DNA of 64,000 nucleotides from JACDAN01 sp963827705 (GCA_963827705.1 CAWHBN010000010.1:171559-235558); one strand, 5' to 3'; shown: positions 1 through 10,060, counted from the stretch's first letter. Notes: generated by a model not told the origin, from the letters alone. Numbers and translations are program-made.

Positions 1-2345
1 ATCGTCCACGAGTGGGCAACCTGAGCGCTGACATTGCCGACGGCGTCCCAGGCCCGGACGGTGAACGCGTGTCCACCGTCGACGAGCCCGTGATACGCCG
101 CGGGCGAGCTGCAGGGCTCGAAGCCGCGATCGTCGACCTTGCAATCGAACGTCGAGGGCTCGTCCGCGGAGAACGCGAAGCTCGCAGCACTGGTGTTGGT
201 GAGGCCGGACGGGCCCGACATGAGCACAGCAGTGGGCGCGCGTGTCTCGATCGTCCAGCCGTAGGCCGTCTCGACCCCGGTGTTTCCGGCGACGTCAGTC
301 GCCCGGACCGAGAACGCGTGCGGCCCGTCGGACAAGCCGTTGTAGCCCGCCGGCGAAGTACAGGGCGTCGCGCTGCCGTCGAGCAGGCAGACGAAGCTGG
401 CGTCTTCGCTGGAGGTGAACGAGAAGCTCGGGGAGGGGTTGTTGCTCGGGTTGCCCGGCTTACCGGTGATGGCGGTCGTCGGCCCGACCGTGTCGATCGT
501 CCAGGTGTACGTGGCCGCAACCCCGGTATTGCCCGCGGCGTCGGTGGCCCGGACGGCGAAGGCGTGCTGGCCGTCGGTGAGATTGGCATAGGCCTTCTGC
601 GATGGGCAGGGCTCGAAGCCGCCGAGCTCGAGACGGCACGCGTAGACGACCCCGCCCTCGCTCGCGGTGAAGGCGAACATCGGCGAGCCCGTGTTGCTCG
701 GATTGCCGGGCTTCAGCGTGATCGTGGCCGTCGGTGCCGTCGTGTCGATCCTCCAGCTGTAGCTCGCCTGCCCGGTGTTGCCGGCAGCGTCGGTCGCCGA
801 GACCATGAAGGTGTGCTGTCCTTGAACGACGTTGACGTAACTCTTCGTTCCGCTGCAGCGTAGCGGCAGCCGCTGTGTCGAGCTTGCACTGAAGAGTCAC
901 GGTCTCGCTTGCGCCGAAGGTAAAGCTCGGCGAAGTGTCGTTGGTCGGGTCACCCGGTTTCTGGCTGATCGTCACCGTCGGAGTGGTGGCGTCGATGGTC
1001 CATGCATGCGTGCTGGACGCGCCGGTGTTGCCCGCGAGGTCGGTCGCACGAACCTCGAACGTGTGTGCGCCATCACCTAGTGCGGCGTAGATCTTCGGCG
1101 TCGCGCAGGCGGCAAAGGCCGCACCGTCGAGTCGGCACGAGAAGGTGCTGCCGGCCTCGCTGGCCGTGAACGTGAAGCTCGGAGTTCTACTGTTGCTCGG
1201 GTCGGTCGGTTTCTGCGTGATCGTCGTCGTCGGGGCTGCCGTGTCGATCGTCCACGTGTGGCTTGCCGGCGGCCCAGTGTTGCCGGCGGAATCGGTCGCC
1301 CTGACGCTGAACGTGTGCTGACCCTGCGCGAGTGTGGCGAGGCTGTTCGGCGAAACGCAAGACGCAAACGCCCCGGCGTCGAGCTTGCAGGCGAAGGTAC
1401 TGCCGGCCTCGTCTGCCGAGAAGGAGAACCTTGGCGTTGTGTCGTTGCTCGGGTTGTCCGGCTTAGCGGCGAGCGACGTCGCCGGAGGTCTGGTGTCGAC
1501 CGTCCACGCGTAGCTCGTCTCCGCGCTCGTATTGCCGGCTGGGTCGATCGCCTTGACTGCGAACGTGTGCAGGCCGTCGGCAACACCGGAGTAGACCTTC
1601 GGCGAGACGCACGCAGCGAAGGCCGCGGCGTCCAGCCTGCAGGTGAAGGTGCTGCCGGCCTGACTCGCCGTGAAGGTGAAGCTCGGCGAGTTGTTGTTGC
1701 TCACGGCAGTCGGCTTTTGCGTGATTTCGGCCGTCGGTGCCGCAGTGTCGATCGTCCAGCTGTAGTTCGCCTGGGGGCCCGTGTTTCCCGCCCTGTCCGC
1801 GGCCTGGACGGTAAAGGTGTGCGTGCCCTGTGGAACGTTGGGGTGCTGCGTCGGGGAGGCACAAGCTGCAAAGGGTCCACCGTCGAGCCGACAGCGAAAC
1901 GTGCTGCCACTCTCGTTGGCCGTGAACGAGAAGCTCGGGGAGGTGTTGTTGCTCGGGTCACTCGGCTTGCCCGTGATCGTCGCCGTCGGCGGGACGCTGT
2001 CGATCGTCCACGTGTAGGTCTCCTCCGCACTCGGGTTGCCTGCCGGATCCGCCGCCTTGACGACGAAGGTGTGCAGCCCGTCGGCGAGCCCGGGATAGCC
2101 GGTCGGCGATGTGCACGGCGCAAACGCGGCGCCGTCGAGCTTGCAGAGGAAGCTGCTGCCGGCCTGGCTCGCCGTGAAGGAGAAGCTCGGGGACTTGACG
2201 TTGCTCGGGTCACTCGGCTTGCCGGAGATCGTGGCGGTCGGCGCGACGGTGTCGACCACCCAGGTGTAGCTCGTCTCGACCCCAAGATTCCCGGCAGGGT
2301 CGGTGGCGCGAACAGAGAAGGTATGAGAACCGTCGCCAAGAGCCG
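1..2345 (-). CDS. Secreted Ig-like repeat protein, continuation; 3' end beyond window
   Basis: Continuation of the repeat protein that begins at 4246. From about 2345 to 870 six further Ig-like units are read in a second frame. At about 855-865 the frame breaks again (one extra base) and at least three more units are read in a third frame, without a stop, to position 1. Period is about 258 bp. The units diverge from one another (for example PTAVSNNNSP, PGDPTNDTSP, PSGLTNTSAA), so they are an old duplication series rather than a recent tandem expansion. The C-terminal anchoring or sorting region lies outside the window. Whether the two frame breaks are genuine or sequence errors cannot be decided here; the perfect conservation of repeat sense across them favours error. 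Confidence 0.7.
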
Positions 2346-4246
2346 GTGTAGGTCTTGATGGAGACACACGGCGCGAAGCTTCCACCGTCGAGACGACACG
2401 CAAACTGGCTCCCCGCCTCGCTCGCCGTGAACGCGAAGCTCGGAGAGGTGTCGTTGCTCGGGTTGCCCGGCTTCTGCGTGATCGCGGTCGTCGGCGCGGT
2501 CGTGTCGATCGTCCACGTGTAGGTCTCGGCGGCACCGGTGTTCGCGGCGGCATCCGTCGCTCGGACTGAGAACGCGTGCGAGCCCGGCGCGACCGCGCTG
2601 TACGTCTTTGGCGAGACGCAGGCCTCGAACGCAGCGTTGTCCAACTTGCAGGTAAAGCTGCTGCCGCCCTCGCTCGAGGTGAACGAGAAGCTCGGCGAGC
2701 TGTCGTTGCTCGGGTCGGTCGGCTTGACCGTGATCTCGGTCCCGGGTGCCGTCGTGTCGATCGTCCAGGTGTAGGTCGCCGGGGCGCCGATGTTGCCGGC
2801 AGCGTCGGTTGCCCTGACCGAGATCGTGTGCTGGCCTGCGGCAAGCGCGCTGTAGGTCTGCGGCGACGAGCAGGACGCGAAAGCGGCGGCGTCGAGCTTG
2901 CACTCCAACTGGCCCGGCTCACTTGCCGTGAACGCGAAGGTCGGGGAGCTGTCGTTGCTCGGGTTGCCCGGCTTCTGGGTGATCGAGGTCGTCGGTCCGA
3001 CCGTGTCCACCTTCCACTGGTAGCTCGCCTCGGGCCCGACGTTTCCGGCGGAATCGGTCGCCCTGACGACGAAGGTATGGAGCCCGTCGCCCAGGCCTGT
3101 GTAATCCTTCGGCGAGCCGCATGCCGCGAACACGGCGGCATCCAGCTTGCACTGGAACTGCGCGGGCTCGCCGGCGCTGAACGCGAAGGTCGGGGAGCTG
3201 TCGCTGCTGGGGTCGCTCGGCTTCTGTGTGATCGTCGCCGGCGGCCCCGCCGAGTCAATGGTCCAGCCGTATGTGACCGCAGACCCGGTGTTGCCCGCGG
3301 CGTCCTTGGCACGAACAGCAAAGGTGTGCGGCCCGTCTGCGACGCCGGCATATGTCCGGGGGGAACTGCAGGGAGCGAAGCCGGCGCCGTCCAGGTCGCA
3401 CTCGGCTGCCGCAGACTCGCTGATCGTGAAGCCGAAGCTCGGGGAGCTGTCGTTGCTCGGGTCGCTCGGCTTGCTCGTGATCGAGGTTGCAGGGGCAGCG
3501 GTATCGATCGTCCAGCTGTGACTTGCCTGGCCGGCGTTGCCCGCAGCGTCGGTGGCTCTGACGAAGAAGGTATGCGAGCCGTCCGCGAGATCGGTGTAGC
3601 TCTTCGGGGAAGCGCAGAGTGCGAAGACCGCTTGATCCAGTCGACACTCGAGCGTGGCCGGCTCACTCGTCGTGAACGAGAAGTCCGGCGAAACGTCGTT
3701 GCTCGGATTTGCAGGCGGCGAGCCGATCCCGACCTGGGGTGCTGAGCCGTCCACTTGCACGGTCGGCTGAGAGCCCAGCAATGCGAACGGGGCGAGTCCG
3801 CGAAGGAGCTCGCTCGTCCATTCGGACGTTCCTTCCACGGCGCCCGAGGTGGCGGCGAAGTCAACGGTCAGCGTCGCGCCCGCGCACAGCTCGTCGCTCG
3901 AGCTGGTCCCGGCTCGCTTGAGATTGATCTTCGCGTCGGCAATGAGATCGCCGTCTGCGACCCAGACAGAGGGCTGGCAGGCACCCGCAGCACTGGTCGT
4001 GGCCTGCAGGCTCGGGGCGTCGACGACGAAACCCGGCGGGATCGCGATCTTGGCGCGATCCGCGCCCTCGGGGGACAGCGTGTCGTTCGTCAAACGGACG
4101 CTGTACGACGCCGAGGTCGATGGCTTGACGTGGGACGGGGTCGCAACGCCCGTGTACGTGTTGATCGGGTCGGCGGACGCTGCGGACACGACGAGCAGGC
4201 ACGCTGTCGCGGCGGTGATGGTCGACAGACGGCGGCGGTTGAGCAT
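2210..4246 (-). CDS. Secreted Ig-like repeat protein, N-terminal segment (frameshifted)
   Basis: First segment of a very large exported protein. The ATG at 4246 follows a strong SD (AGGGGGA) and opens with a signal peptide (MLNRRRLSTITAATACLL, cut near SAASA). About 130 residues of non-repeat domain follow, then six Ig-like units of about 86 residues, each with the pattern PSNDxSPxFxF, C(K/R)LD, SHTFxVRATDxAGN and YTWTIDTTAPT. This is the actinobacterial surface Ig-like repeat type; adhesion or a structural envelope role is inferred. The reading frame is lost at about 2338-2345 (TYTG is followed by out-of-frame sequence to the stop at 2210), while the repeat continues perfectly in another frame, so one base appears to be extra. 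The upstream gene ends 8 bp before this start, implying one operon. Confidence 0.8.
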   Translation of the reverse strand: MLNRRRLSTITAATACLLVVSAASADPINTYTGVATPSHVKPSTSASYSVRLTNDTLSPEGADRAKIAIPPGFVVDAPSLQATTSAAGACQPSVWVADGDLIADAKINLKRAGTSSSDELCAGATLTVDFAATSGAVEGTSEWTSELLRGLAPFALLGSQPTVQVDGSAPQVGIGSPPANPSNDVSPDFSFTTSEPATLECRLDQAVFALCASPKSYTDLADGSHTFFVRATDAAGNAGQASHSWTIDTAAPATSITSKPSDPSNDSSPSFGFTISESAAAECDLDGAGFAPCSSPRTYAGVADGPHTFAVRAKDAAGNTGSAVTYGWTIDSAGPPATITQKPSDPSSDSSPTFAFSAGEPAQFQCKLDAAVFAACGSPKDYTGLGDGLHTFVVRATDSAGNVGPEASYQWKVDTVGPTTSITQKPGNPSNDSSPTFAFTASEPGQLECKLDAAAFASCSSPQTYSALAAGQHTISVRATDAAGNIGAPATYTWTIDTTAPGTEITVKPTDPSNDSSPSFSFTSSEGGSSFTCKLDNAAFEACVSPKTYSAVAPGSHAFSVRATDAAANTGAAETYTWTIDTTAPTTAITQKPGNPSNDTSPSFAFTASEAGSQFACRLDGGSFAPCVSIKTYTGSWRRFSYLLCSRHRPCRESWGRDELHLGGRHRRADRHDLRQAE

Positions 4247-4254
4247 GAATCCCC

Positions 4255-5049
4255 CTAGAGCAAGACGGCGGCGTTGAGGAAAAGGAAGGCAACGGCAATT
4301 GCGCCGATACCGACCGTTGCAAGGTCGCGGCGGTGCGCGTGGAGCGGCTCCGTAAACTCGGGCCACGGCACTCCACGAGCCGAGGCGAGCGAGGCCCCGA
4401 GTAGGAGAACGATCCCGAGGAGAACGATCCCGAGGCACATCAAGAGGAGAACCTTGGGAATCGCGGGCTTGGCGACGCCCTGTGATTTCGAGAGGACTGG
4501 CGCCGATATGAGTGCGAGATCGAGCGCCGGTTCCACGGGAGCAGCCGGTGTGCTCCGGATCGGAACCACCGGCTTCCGCCGGCGGACCGACGGACGATCG
4601 CGACGAACTCGGATGGTCGACCCGCGGCGTGCTTTACCAGGTGGCCGAACCGCCGGTGACGTTGCCGACCGCCTCGGAGGTACCGCTCCGAGCTGCCTCG
4701 TGCGTGCCTTGGGTGGTGCGGTCGGTGAGAGCGCAGTCGTCGCGATCGGTGGCCGAGCGGCACGCTCAACAGGCGGCGGTGGCGGCGGTGCCTTGGGAGG
4801 GACAGCCTGCCTCGGCCTGGCCGGCTTGGGGTCCGGCTTCGGAGCCGGCCTTGGATCAGGCGCGGGCGGCGGCGGCGCGGGCGCGGTCGCGACCGTCGTG
4901 GTCGTCGGCTCGGTCGGAGTCTGCTGCGGCAAGCCCTGCGCCACCGCCTCCGAGGTCGCGAGCCCGAGCATGCAGAGCCCGGCGAGGACGAGCGTCGTCA
5001 ATCCCACGTTTCGCGAGCGCGACGGGGCGGCGTCGGCTCCGCGTCTCAT
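4255..5049 (-). CDS. Proline-rich membrane protein, partner of the Ig-repeat protein
   Basis: 264 residues, family not recognised. A hydrophobic N-terminal segment (about residues 15-38, VGLTTLVLAGLCMLGLATSE) looks like a signal peptide or anchor. Residues about 40-170 are an extended Pro/Ala/Arg/Thr-rich linker of the kind that spans the cell wall. Two hydrophobic helices follow near the C terminus (about 200-223 and 246-264), with the protein ending inside the last one. Its stop codon overlaps the SD of the Ig-repeat gene, so the two are very likely co-transcribed and translationally coupled. A role in exporting, anchoring or presenting the repeat protein is inference from position only. 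Confidence 0.6.
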   Translation of the reverse strand: MRRGADAAPSRSRNVGLTTLVLAGLCMLGLATSEAVAQGLPQQTPTEPTTTTVATAPAPPPPAPDPRPAPKPDPKPARPRQAVPPKAPPPPPPVERAARPPIATTALSPTAPPKARTRQLGAVPPRRSATSPAVRPPGKARRGSTIRVRRDRPSVRRRKPVVPIRSTPAAPVEPALDLALISAPVLSKSQGVAKPAIPKVLLLMCLGIVLLGIVLLLGASLASARGVPWPEFTEPLHAHRRDLATVGIGAIAVAFLFLNAAVLL

Positions 5050-5234
5050 CGTTCTCGCGGAGTTGCGTCCGGGCCCCTAGGCCCGAGACCGCTGACGACA
5101 GCTGATGCGTGGTGAGTGTGGGACATGGCGGCGATCGCATTCGCCCGGACAGGGCGTGTTCCGCTCCCACCAGGCAATAATCGACGCTAGAACTGTGGCC
5201 GCCCCCTCTCGACAGCCGTAAGGTCAGGATCCAA

Positions 5235-5250
5235 CTAGCCCTTTGGCTAG
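5235..5250 (-). terminator. Small hairpin downstream of the glyoxalase gene
   Basis: A perfect 6-bp stem (CTAGCC / GGCTAG) with a 4-nt loop lies 20 nt past the end of the gene that stops at 5270. There is only a weak T stretch after it, so termination is plausible rather than clear. Confidence 0.3.
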
Positions 5251-5269
5251 GTCGCTATTTCATGCGGCG

Positions 5270-5644
5270 CTAGCCGCGCTCGATCAGCTCGACGCGGTAC
5301 TGATCCGGATCGCGGACAAAGCAGATCCGCGACCCACCCTCGCGCACCTGGTAAGGCGGGCGTTCGGGCTCGATCCCCTGGGCGGCGAGCTTCTCGAGCG
5401 TCGTGTCGAGATCGTCGACCGTCAGCGCGACATGGCCGTAGCCGGTGCCGACCTCGTAGGAGTCGACGCCGAAGTTATGCGTGAGCTCGAGCTCCGGGAT
5501 TTCCTGGCCCGGCACACCGAGGAAGTAGTTGACCGCCTCGTCGCGGATCGGCAGCTCACGCCGCCTCTCGAGGCCGAGCGCCTCGTAGAACGCAATCGAC
5601 CGCTCGGGATCGGTCACCCGGTAACAGGTGTGGATCAGCTCCAT
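5270..5644 (-). CDS. gloA: Glyoxalase I (lactoylglutathione lyase) family protein
   Basis: 124-residue VOC-fold protein matching the whole length of glyoxalase I. The expected metal ligands are visible: His5 (MELIHTCYRV), Glu in ELELTHNFG, His in GYGHVALTVDD and Glu in YRVELIERG. The arrangement RVTDPERSIAFYEALG and FVRDPDQYRVELIE are the family's N- and C-terminal signatures. It would detoxify methylglyoxal as a thiol adduct in the cytoplasm; in actinobacteria the thiol may be mycothiol rather than glutathione. The ATG sits 7 nt after a TAGGAT hexamer without an SD, suggesting a leaderless mRNA. Confidence 0.88.
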   Translation of the reverse strand: MELIHTCYRVTDPERSIAFYEALGLERRRELPIRDEAVNYFLGVPGQEIPELELTHNFGVDSYEVGTGYGHVALTVDDLDTTLEKLAAQGIEPERPPYQVREGGSRICFVRDPDQYRVELIERG

Positions 5645-5654
5645 GCGCCGGATC

Positions 5655-6338
5655 CTACGAGAGGCGGCGGAACAGCAGCGTCCAGACGACGCGGAGCTTG
5701 TGCTGCATCGAGCCCGTCGGCGGCTCGAAGGGGAGGCTCATCGTGTCCCGCGTTACGTCAGCACGGGCGACCACGGTGCGGCGGCTGCCGGCGAGCAGCA
5801 CCTCTTCGTCCACCCGTCCCAGCGCCACGCTCAGCCACGAATCCGGAGAGCTCGACGTCCAGTCGAAACCGCACATGCGCAGCGGGATGCTGACCGAACG
5901 CCGCCGGAACGCGATCCGGTTCGCGCCGCTCCAGGCAAACGCGGGCCGGATTCGCCCTCGCTGCGTCCTCGCGCTGCACGTGCCCGAATCGGTGACGATC
6001 TCCTCGCCCAGGCACTGACGCCTCTCCATCCACGAGCCCTTCCCTCCGGACCTCGTGATACCCACGCGAAACAGCTGTCCGGGCCGGTAGCGCGCGCGTG
6101 AGCTCCAGCGCTCGACGCTGACGACGGTGGGACGTGTGCTCGCGACACGCCACTCGCGCGTCGTCTTGCCGAAACGGAACACGGTGCACTCCGCAGTCCG
6201 GTTGGCGTTCCCGTAGTTGTACGACTCCACCACTCGGCCGCTCAGCGTGACAGCCCAGCGTGTTGGCGGCTGTGCGGCCTCAGCGGCGAACGGCAGCGCC
6301 ACGAGGGCGGCCAGGAAGCCCAGGACAGCGAGCCTCAT
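5655..6338 (-). CDS. Secreted protein of unknown function
   Basis: 227 residues from the internal ATG at 6338, chosen because it opens directly with a signal peptide (MRLAVLGFLAALVALPFAAEAA). A CATATT hexamer ends 7 nt before it, matching the leaderless pattern of this window; the longer reading from 6479 has no such features. The mature part holds several Cys residues (AECTVF, RRQCLGE, GTCSAR, MCGFDW) that could form disulfides outside the cell, and beta-rich stretches. No known family recognised. It ends 10 nt upstream of gloA on the same strand and could be read through into it. Confidence 0.6.
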   Translation of the reverse strand: MRLAVLGFLAALVALPFAAEAAQPPTRWAVTLSGRVVESYNYGNANRTAECTVFRFGKTTREWRVASTRPTVVSVERWSSRARYRPGQLFRVGITRSGGKGSWMERRQCLGEEIVTDSGTCSARTQRGRIRPAFAWSGANRIAFRRRSVSIPLRMCGFDWTSSSPDSWLSVALGRVDEEVLLAGSRRTVVARADVTRDTMSLPFEPPTGSMQHKLRVVWTLLFRRLS

Positions 6339-6467
6339 CGGTCGAAATATGCCCGGTTTTGCCAGCTGCGTAAACCGCCGTCTGGAAAGCCGGGCGAGGG
6401 AGCCAACACGCGGCTGGCTCCCCCGCTCGCTGCTCCTTGTGACCCTTGGGGAGGGAGAAGGAACAAC

Positions 6468-6496
6468 TTGACTTTCCACTATAGAGATTAAAAGAT
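6468..6496 (+). promoter_or_regulatory. Candidate promoter of the M36 peptidase gene
   Basis: TTGACT at 6468-6473 is a good -35 element. An A-rich -10 candidate follows with a 15-17 nt spacer (TAAAAG or AAAGAT, ending by 6496). The patch is conspicuously AT-rich for this genome and lies 55-80 bp before a gene with its own SD. Confidence 0.4.
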
Positions 6497-6501
6497 CAAG
6501 C

Positions 6502-6521
6502 TTCCTCTATCTCTAGAGGAA
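6502..6521 (+). promoter_or_regulatory. Inverted repeat between promoter and M36 peptidase start
   Basis: TTCCTCT and AGAGGAA form a perfect 7-bp dyad around a 6-nt centre, 30 bp before the start codon and just after the candidate -10 box. Position fits a repressor operator or a 5'-UTR hairpin. No regulator can be assigned. Confidence 0.35.
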
Positions 6522-6550
6522 CCGTTCCTGCACCTCCAGAGGGGAGAGAC

Positions 6551-9500
6551 ATGCGATCCAGATTCGTTGGCGTGGCCGTGCTGATGGCCGCAGTCGGCGT
6601 CTTCCTCCCCGGCTCCGCACTGTCGAACGTGAACCTCGACGGCGCCACTTCCGGCGCGCTCGAGTTCGACACCCGGGTCGGGACCGTGGCTCCGACGAAG
6701 GCCCAGCGCCGCCAGGTGAAACGGCTGAAGGCGAGCGTGACCTGGAGCCGGTTCGGAACCCCGTCGACGCTCGTGCGTCACGGCAAGTTCCTCGCCCGCG
6801 GCGTGCGCGGCAAGAACCCCGCTGACGCCGCCGGCTGGTATCTCAACCGCCACAAGGCGCTTTTCGGCATCAGCTCGCTGGACGCCCTCGCGTTCGTGAG
6901 CGCGAACAGGCTCGGAGACAGCACGGGCTGGGCCGTCACCTACCGTCAGGTCTTCGACGGCTTGCGTACGAGTGAGAGCGGCACCGTCACGGTGGGTGTC
7001 GTCGGGAGCCAGGCTCGAGGCTGGAAGATCGTCTCGGTCTCCTCGAACCTCACCCGGGACCGCGCACTCTCCGGCACCGCGAAGCTGTCGGCCGCCGCCG
7101 CATGGGCGACCGCCGCAAAGCGGGCCGGTCTGACCCGATCGGTCGCGAACATCCTGTCCCGTAAGAGCGTTCGCGGCTACTCGCAGTTCCGTGTCGCGGG
7201 GCTCCCGGGGACGCAGCTCGCGAAGCTCGTCGCCTTCCCGACGGTCCGGAGCGGCGTCGTGCCGGCCTACGAGACGATCGTGATGAACACCAAGGAAGAC
7301 CTCGGCTTGCGCTCCTACGTGGACGCGCGTACCGGGCGGATCCTGGCGCGCAGCAGCATCGTCCACAACCTGAATCAGGGCTCGTCGAAGCTGAAGCTCG
7401 CGGCCGCCGAGTCGTACTCCTTCAGCGGTGAGGTCGCAGCAACGGACGGTGCATGCAACATCAGCGGACCGTTCACAATCGGCGCAGGGAACAGGGCACT
7501 CGACGGCTTCGTCAACGCCGACAACGCGGTGAACGACGTCGCCATCGACCTCATGTTCAACGGGGCGCTCGTCCCGGGCACGCACGCCGACACGTTCCTG
7601 ACGCCGGAGCGCTTCCGCTACGAGCCCGCCGGCGGTGTCCCGCCGGGGAACTACAGCGTGCAGGTCTGCGACTTCGACGATGCTCAGAACACGGTCTGGG
7701 CTGCGCCTCGCACCTACCAGGGCACACTGATCGGCGATGCGTCATCGGCGCCGCCGGTCTACCTGGCACGGTGGAAGGCATTCGCGAGCCTGCCGCCTCT
7801 GTACACCCTCGACGCGGATCCGTGGAACATGCCGAACACGGACACGCGCCAGACGTGGTGCTGGGTCATGGCTCCCGGTTGTGACCGGCTCGCGGGAGGC
7901 GCCCTGGCCTCACGCGGGGCCTGGGACCACGACCACAGGACGAACTCGGCGACGCTAACGACCCGCGGGAACAACGCGCGGTCGGCCACGTCCTACTTCG
8001 ATGTCAACTTCCCGAGCCCACCGCAGTACTCGCCGGTGAGCGCGGGACGCGACTACTCCTTCACGTGGTCGAACGACTTCGCGAACCGTGACTGCAACCC
8101 CGATCCGGGGCCGACGACCTGGGATCACGACGCGGCGTCAGTGAACCTGTTCGTCGCGCACAACCGGATGCACGACTGGGCCTACCACCTCGGCTTCACC
8201 GAGCGGAACTGGAACGCCCAGGACTACAACTTCGGCCTCACCGAGCGGCGGCAGGAGAACGACCCGGTGATCGGCAACGTCCAGTCCGGCGCCAACGTCG
8301 GCGGACGAAACAATGCGAACATGTTCTCGCTGCCCGACGGGATCTCGTCGGTGACGAACATGTACTTCTGGCAGCCGCAGGCGTCGACGTACTACCCGCC
8401 TTGCGTCGACGGTGACTACGACATGGGCGTCATCGGCCACGAGTACGGCCACATGATCGAGAACCGCATGATCGGCAAGGGCAACCTCCGTGCCGGCCAC
8501 CACGCCGGCGCGATGGGCGAGTCCCACGGCGACATGTTCGGCATGGAGTATCTGTTCGGAAACGGGTTCGCCGGCGCGAGTGGGGAGAACCCCTACTCGA
8601 ACGGCGCCTACGACACCGGGAACAAGCAGCGGGCGATCCGCAACTACGGGATGAACTTCCCGACGTCGGGCGGAATCCCGCAGCCGAGCAGAGAGCTGAT
8701 GATCAACACGCTGAACTTCAGCGACCTGGGCTTCGACGTGACCGGGCCCACGCTGACGTCGAGCCAGCAGGTGCACGCGAACGGCGAGATCTGGAGCAAG
8801 ACGAACTTCCTGATCCGTCAGCTGCTGATCGACAAGTACGACGACGACTATCCCGTGGGCGACAAGGAGCTCCAGGCCGAGTGCGCCGAGGGCTTCATGC
8901 CGGCTCACCGGTGTCCGGGCAACCGGCGCTGGATCCAGCTCGTGTTCGACGCGATGCTGCTTGCCCCGATCGGCCCGTCAATGCTCGAGGAGCGCAACAT
9001 GATGCTCGCGGCCGACCTCGCACGCTTCGGCGGCGCGAACCAGAAGGAGCTCTGGCTCGGGTTCGCTCGGGGCGGCATGGGCGTCGGCGCCACGAGCTCG
9101 AACAACTCGCTCGCGGAGACGGACACCGACCCGGTGCCGGACTTCGAGCCCGTCGGGACGAGCCCGGCGACCGTGAAGTTCATCGTCAAGAACCTCGACG
9201 GTGACCCGATCACGAACGCCCGGATCTTCGTCGGGCATCACGAGGCACGCGTCTCGCCGATCGCGGACACCAATCCGGCCACCCCGGCCGCAGGGTCCCC
9301 GGCGACCGTGATCAACCTCGACGACACCGCGAAGTTCGCACCCGGCCGGTACGAGTTCTCCGTGCAGGCCAATGGATACGGCCTCGTTCGCTTCAGCGAC
9401 CGGTTCCGGTCGGGGAAGAACGAGACGATCAAGATCGAGCTGGCCCAGAACTGGGCCTCCTCGGCGTCGGGCGCCACGGCGACCGGCGACGGCGGTGACA

Positions 9501-10045
9501 CGCTGCCGAACCTGATCGACGACACGGAGCGGACGATCTGGACGACTCCGGGCGACCGGGTCGGCGGTCAGATCGTCGTCGCCGGCAAGAAGGTCACGAT
9601 CGACCTCGGAGGGACGGAGTCGATCAACGTCAAGTACGTCCAGGTCAGCGCGATGCTGACGAACGGCCTCAACCGCTTCTCGGCGCTGCGGTCGTTCGAG
9701 GTCTGGACGTGCGACGCGAACAAGGGCGCGAACTGCGCCACCGACGCGGGGTACACCAAGCGGTACACGAGCCCGGCAGATGCCTTCCCCGGCACGTCGC
9801 CGCGGCCGGTGTCGCCGGCGTTGCTCCTGCGTCAGTTCGACATTCCGGACGCGAAGGCCACTCACGTGCGCTTCGTCGTGCGCTCGACGCAGTGCACGGG
9901 GGCGCCCTCGTACCAGGGTGAGCAGGACTCGGATCCCACCGCAGCGACGGATTGCGACACGGCCACACCGGCCTCGTCCGATCCGAACTTCGCCCGGGCC
10001 GCCGAGTTCCAGGTGTTCCGGATGCGCTCGAACATCCACGACTAG
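6551..10045 (+). CDS. Secreted M36 (fungalysin) family zinc metallopeptidase
   Basis: 1164 residues with an N-terminal signal peptide (residues about 1-26). A fungalysin/thermolysin-type propeptide covers roughly residues 40-270. The catalytic domain holds the zinc motif HEYGH at residues 630-634 and the downstream GESHGD with the third ligand Glu near residue 657. C-terminal parts resemble a carboxypeptidase-regulatory-like segment (about 870-950, VKFIVKNLDGDPITNARIF) and a discoidin-like (F5/8 type C) domain (about 975-1160), which could bind sugars or cell surfaces. It should act outside the cell as an autoprocessed protease. SD AGGGGAGAG precedes the ATG. A strong hairpin follows the stop. 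Confidence 0.9.
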   Translation: MRSRFVGVAVLMAAVGVFLPGSALSNVNLDGATSGALEFDTRVGTVAPTKAQRRQVKRLKASVTWSRFGTPSTLVRHGKFLARGVRGKNPADAAGWYLNRHKALFGISSLDALAFVSANRLGDSTGWAVTYRQVFDGLRTSESGTVTVGVVGSQARGWKIVSVSSNLTRDRALSGTAKLSAAAAWATAAKRAGLTRSVANILSRKSVRGYSQFRVAGLPGTQLAKLVAFPTVRSGVVPAYETIVMNTKEDLGLRSYVDARTGRILARSSIVHNLNQGSSKLKLAAAESYSFSGEVAATDGACNISGPFTIGAGNRALDGFVNADNAVNDVAIDLMFNGALVPGTHADTFLTPERFRYEPAGGVPPGNYSVQVCDFDDAQNTVWAAPRTYQGTLIGDASSAPPVYLARWKAFASLPPLYTLDADPWNMPNTDTRQTWCWVMAPGCDRLAGGALASRGAWDHDHRTNSATLTTRGNNARSATSYFDVNFPSPPQYSPVSAGRDYSFTWSNDFANRDCNPDPGPTTWDHDAASVNLFVAHNRMHDWAYHLGFTERNWNAQDYNFGLTERRQENDPVIGNVQSGANVGGRNNANMFSLPDGISSVTNMYFWQPQASTYYPPCVDGDYDMGVIGHEYGHMIENRMIGKGNLRAGHHAGAMGESHGDMFGMEYLFGNGFAGASGENPYSNGAYDTGNKQRAIRNYGMNFPTSGGIPQPSRELMINTLNFSDLGFDVTGPTLTSSQQVHANGEIWSKTNFLIRQLLIDKYDDDYPVGDKELQAECAEGFMPAHRCPGNRRWIQLVFDAMLLAPIGPSMLEERNMMLAADLARFGGANQKELWLGFARGGMGVGATSSNNSLAETDTDPVPDFEPVGTSPATVKFIVKNLDGDPITNARIFVGHHEARVSPIADTNPATPAAGSPATVINLDDTAKFAPGRYEFSVQANGYGLVRFSDRFRSGKNETIKIELAQNWASSASGATATGDGGDTLPNLIDDTERTIWTTPGDRVGGQIVVAGKKVTIDLGGTESINVKYVQVSAMLTNGLNRFSALRSFEVWTCDANKGANCATDAGYTKRYTSPADAFPGTSPRPVSPALLLRQFDIPDAKATHVRFVVRSTQCTGAPSYQGEQDSDPTAATDCDTATPASSDPNFARAAEFQVFRMRSNIHD

Positions 10046-10060
10046 GCCTTCTGGCCCAGC

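Noticed and set aside
1..3700. Regular 258-bp periodicity, considered as CRISPR or satellite
   Set aside because: Units are protein-coding Ig-like repeats with no short exact repeats or spacers.
5050..5269. Possible riboswitch upstream of the proline-rich membrane gene
   Set aside because: No match to cyclic-di-GMP, cyclic-di-AMP, cobalamin or TPP cores by eye.
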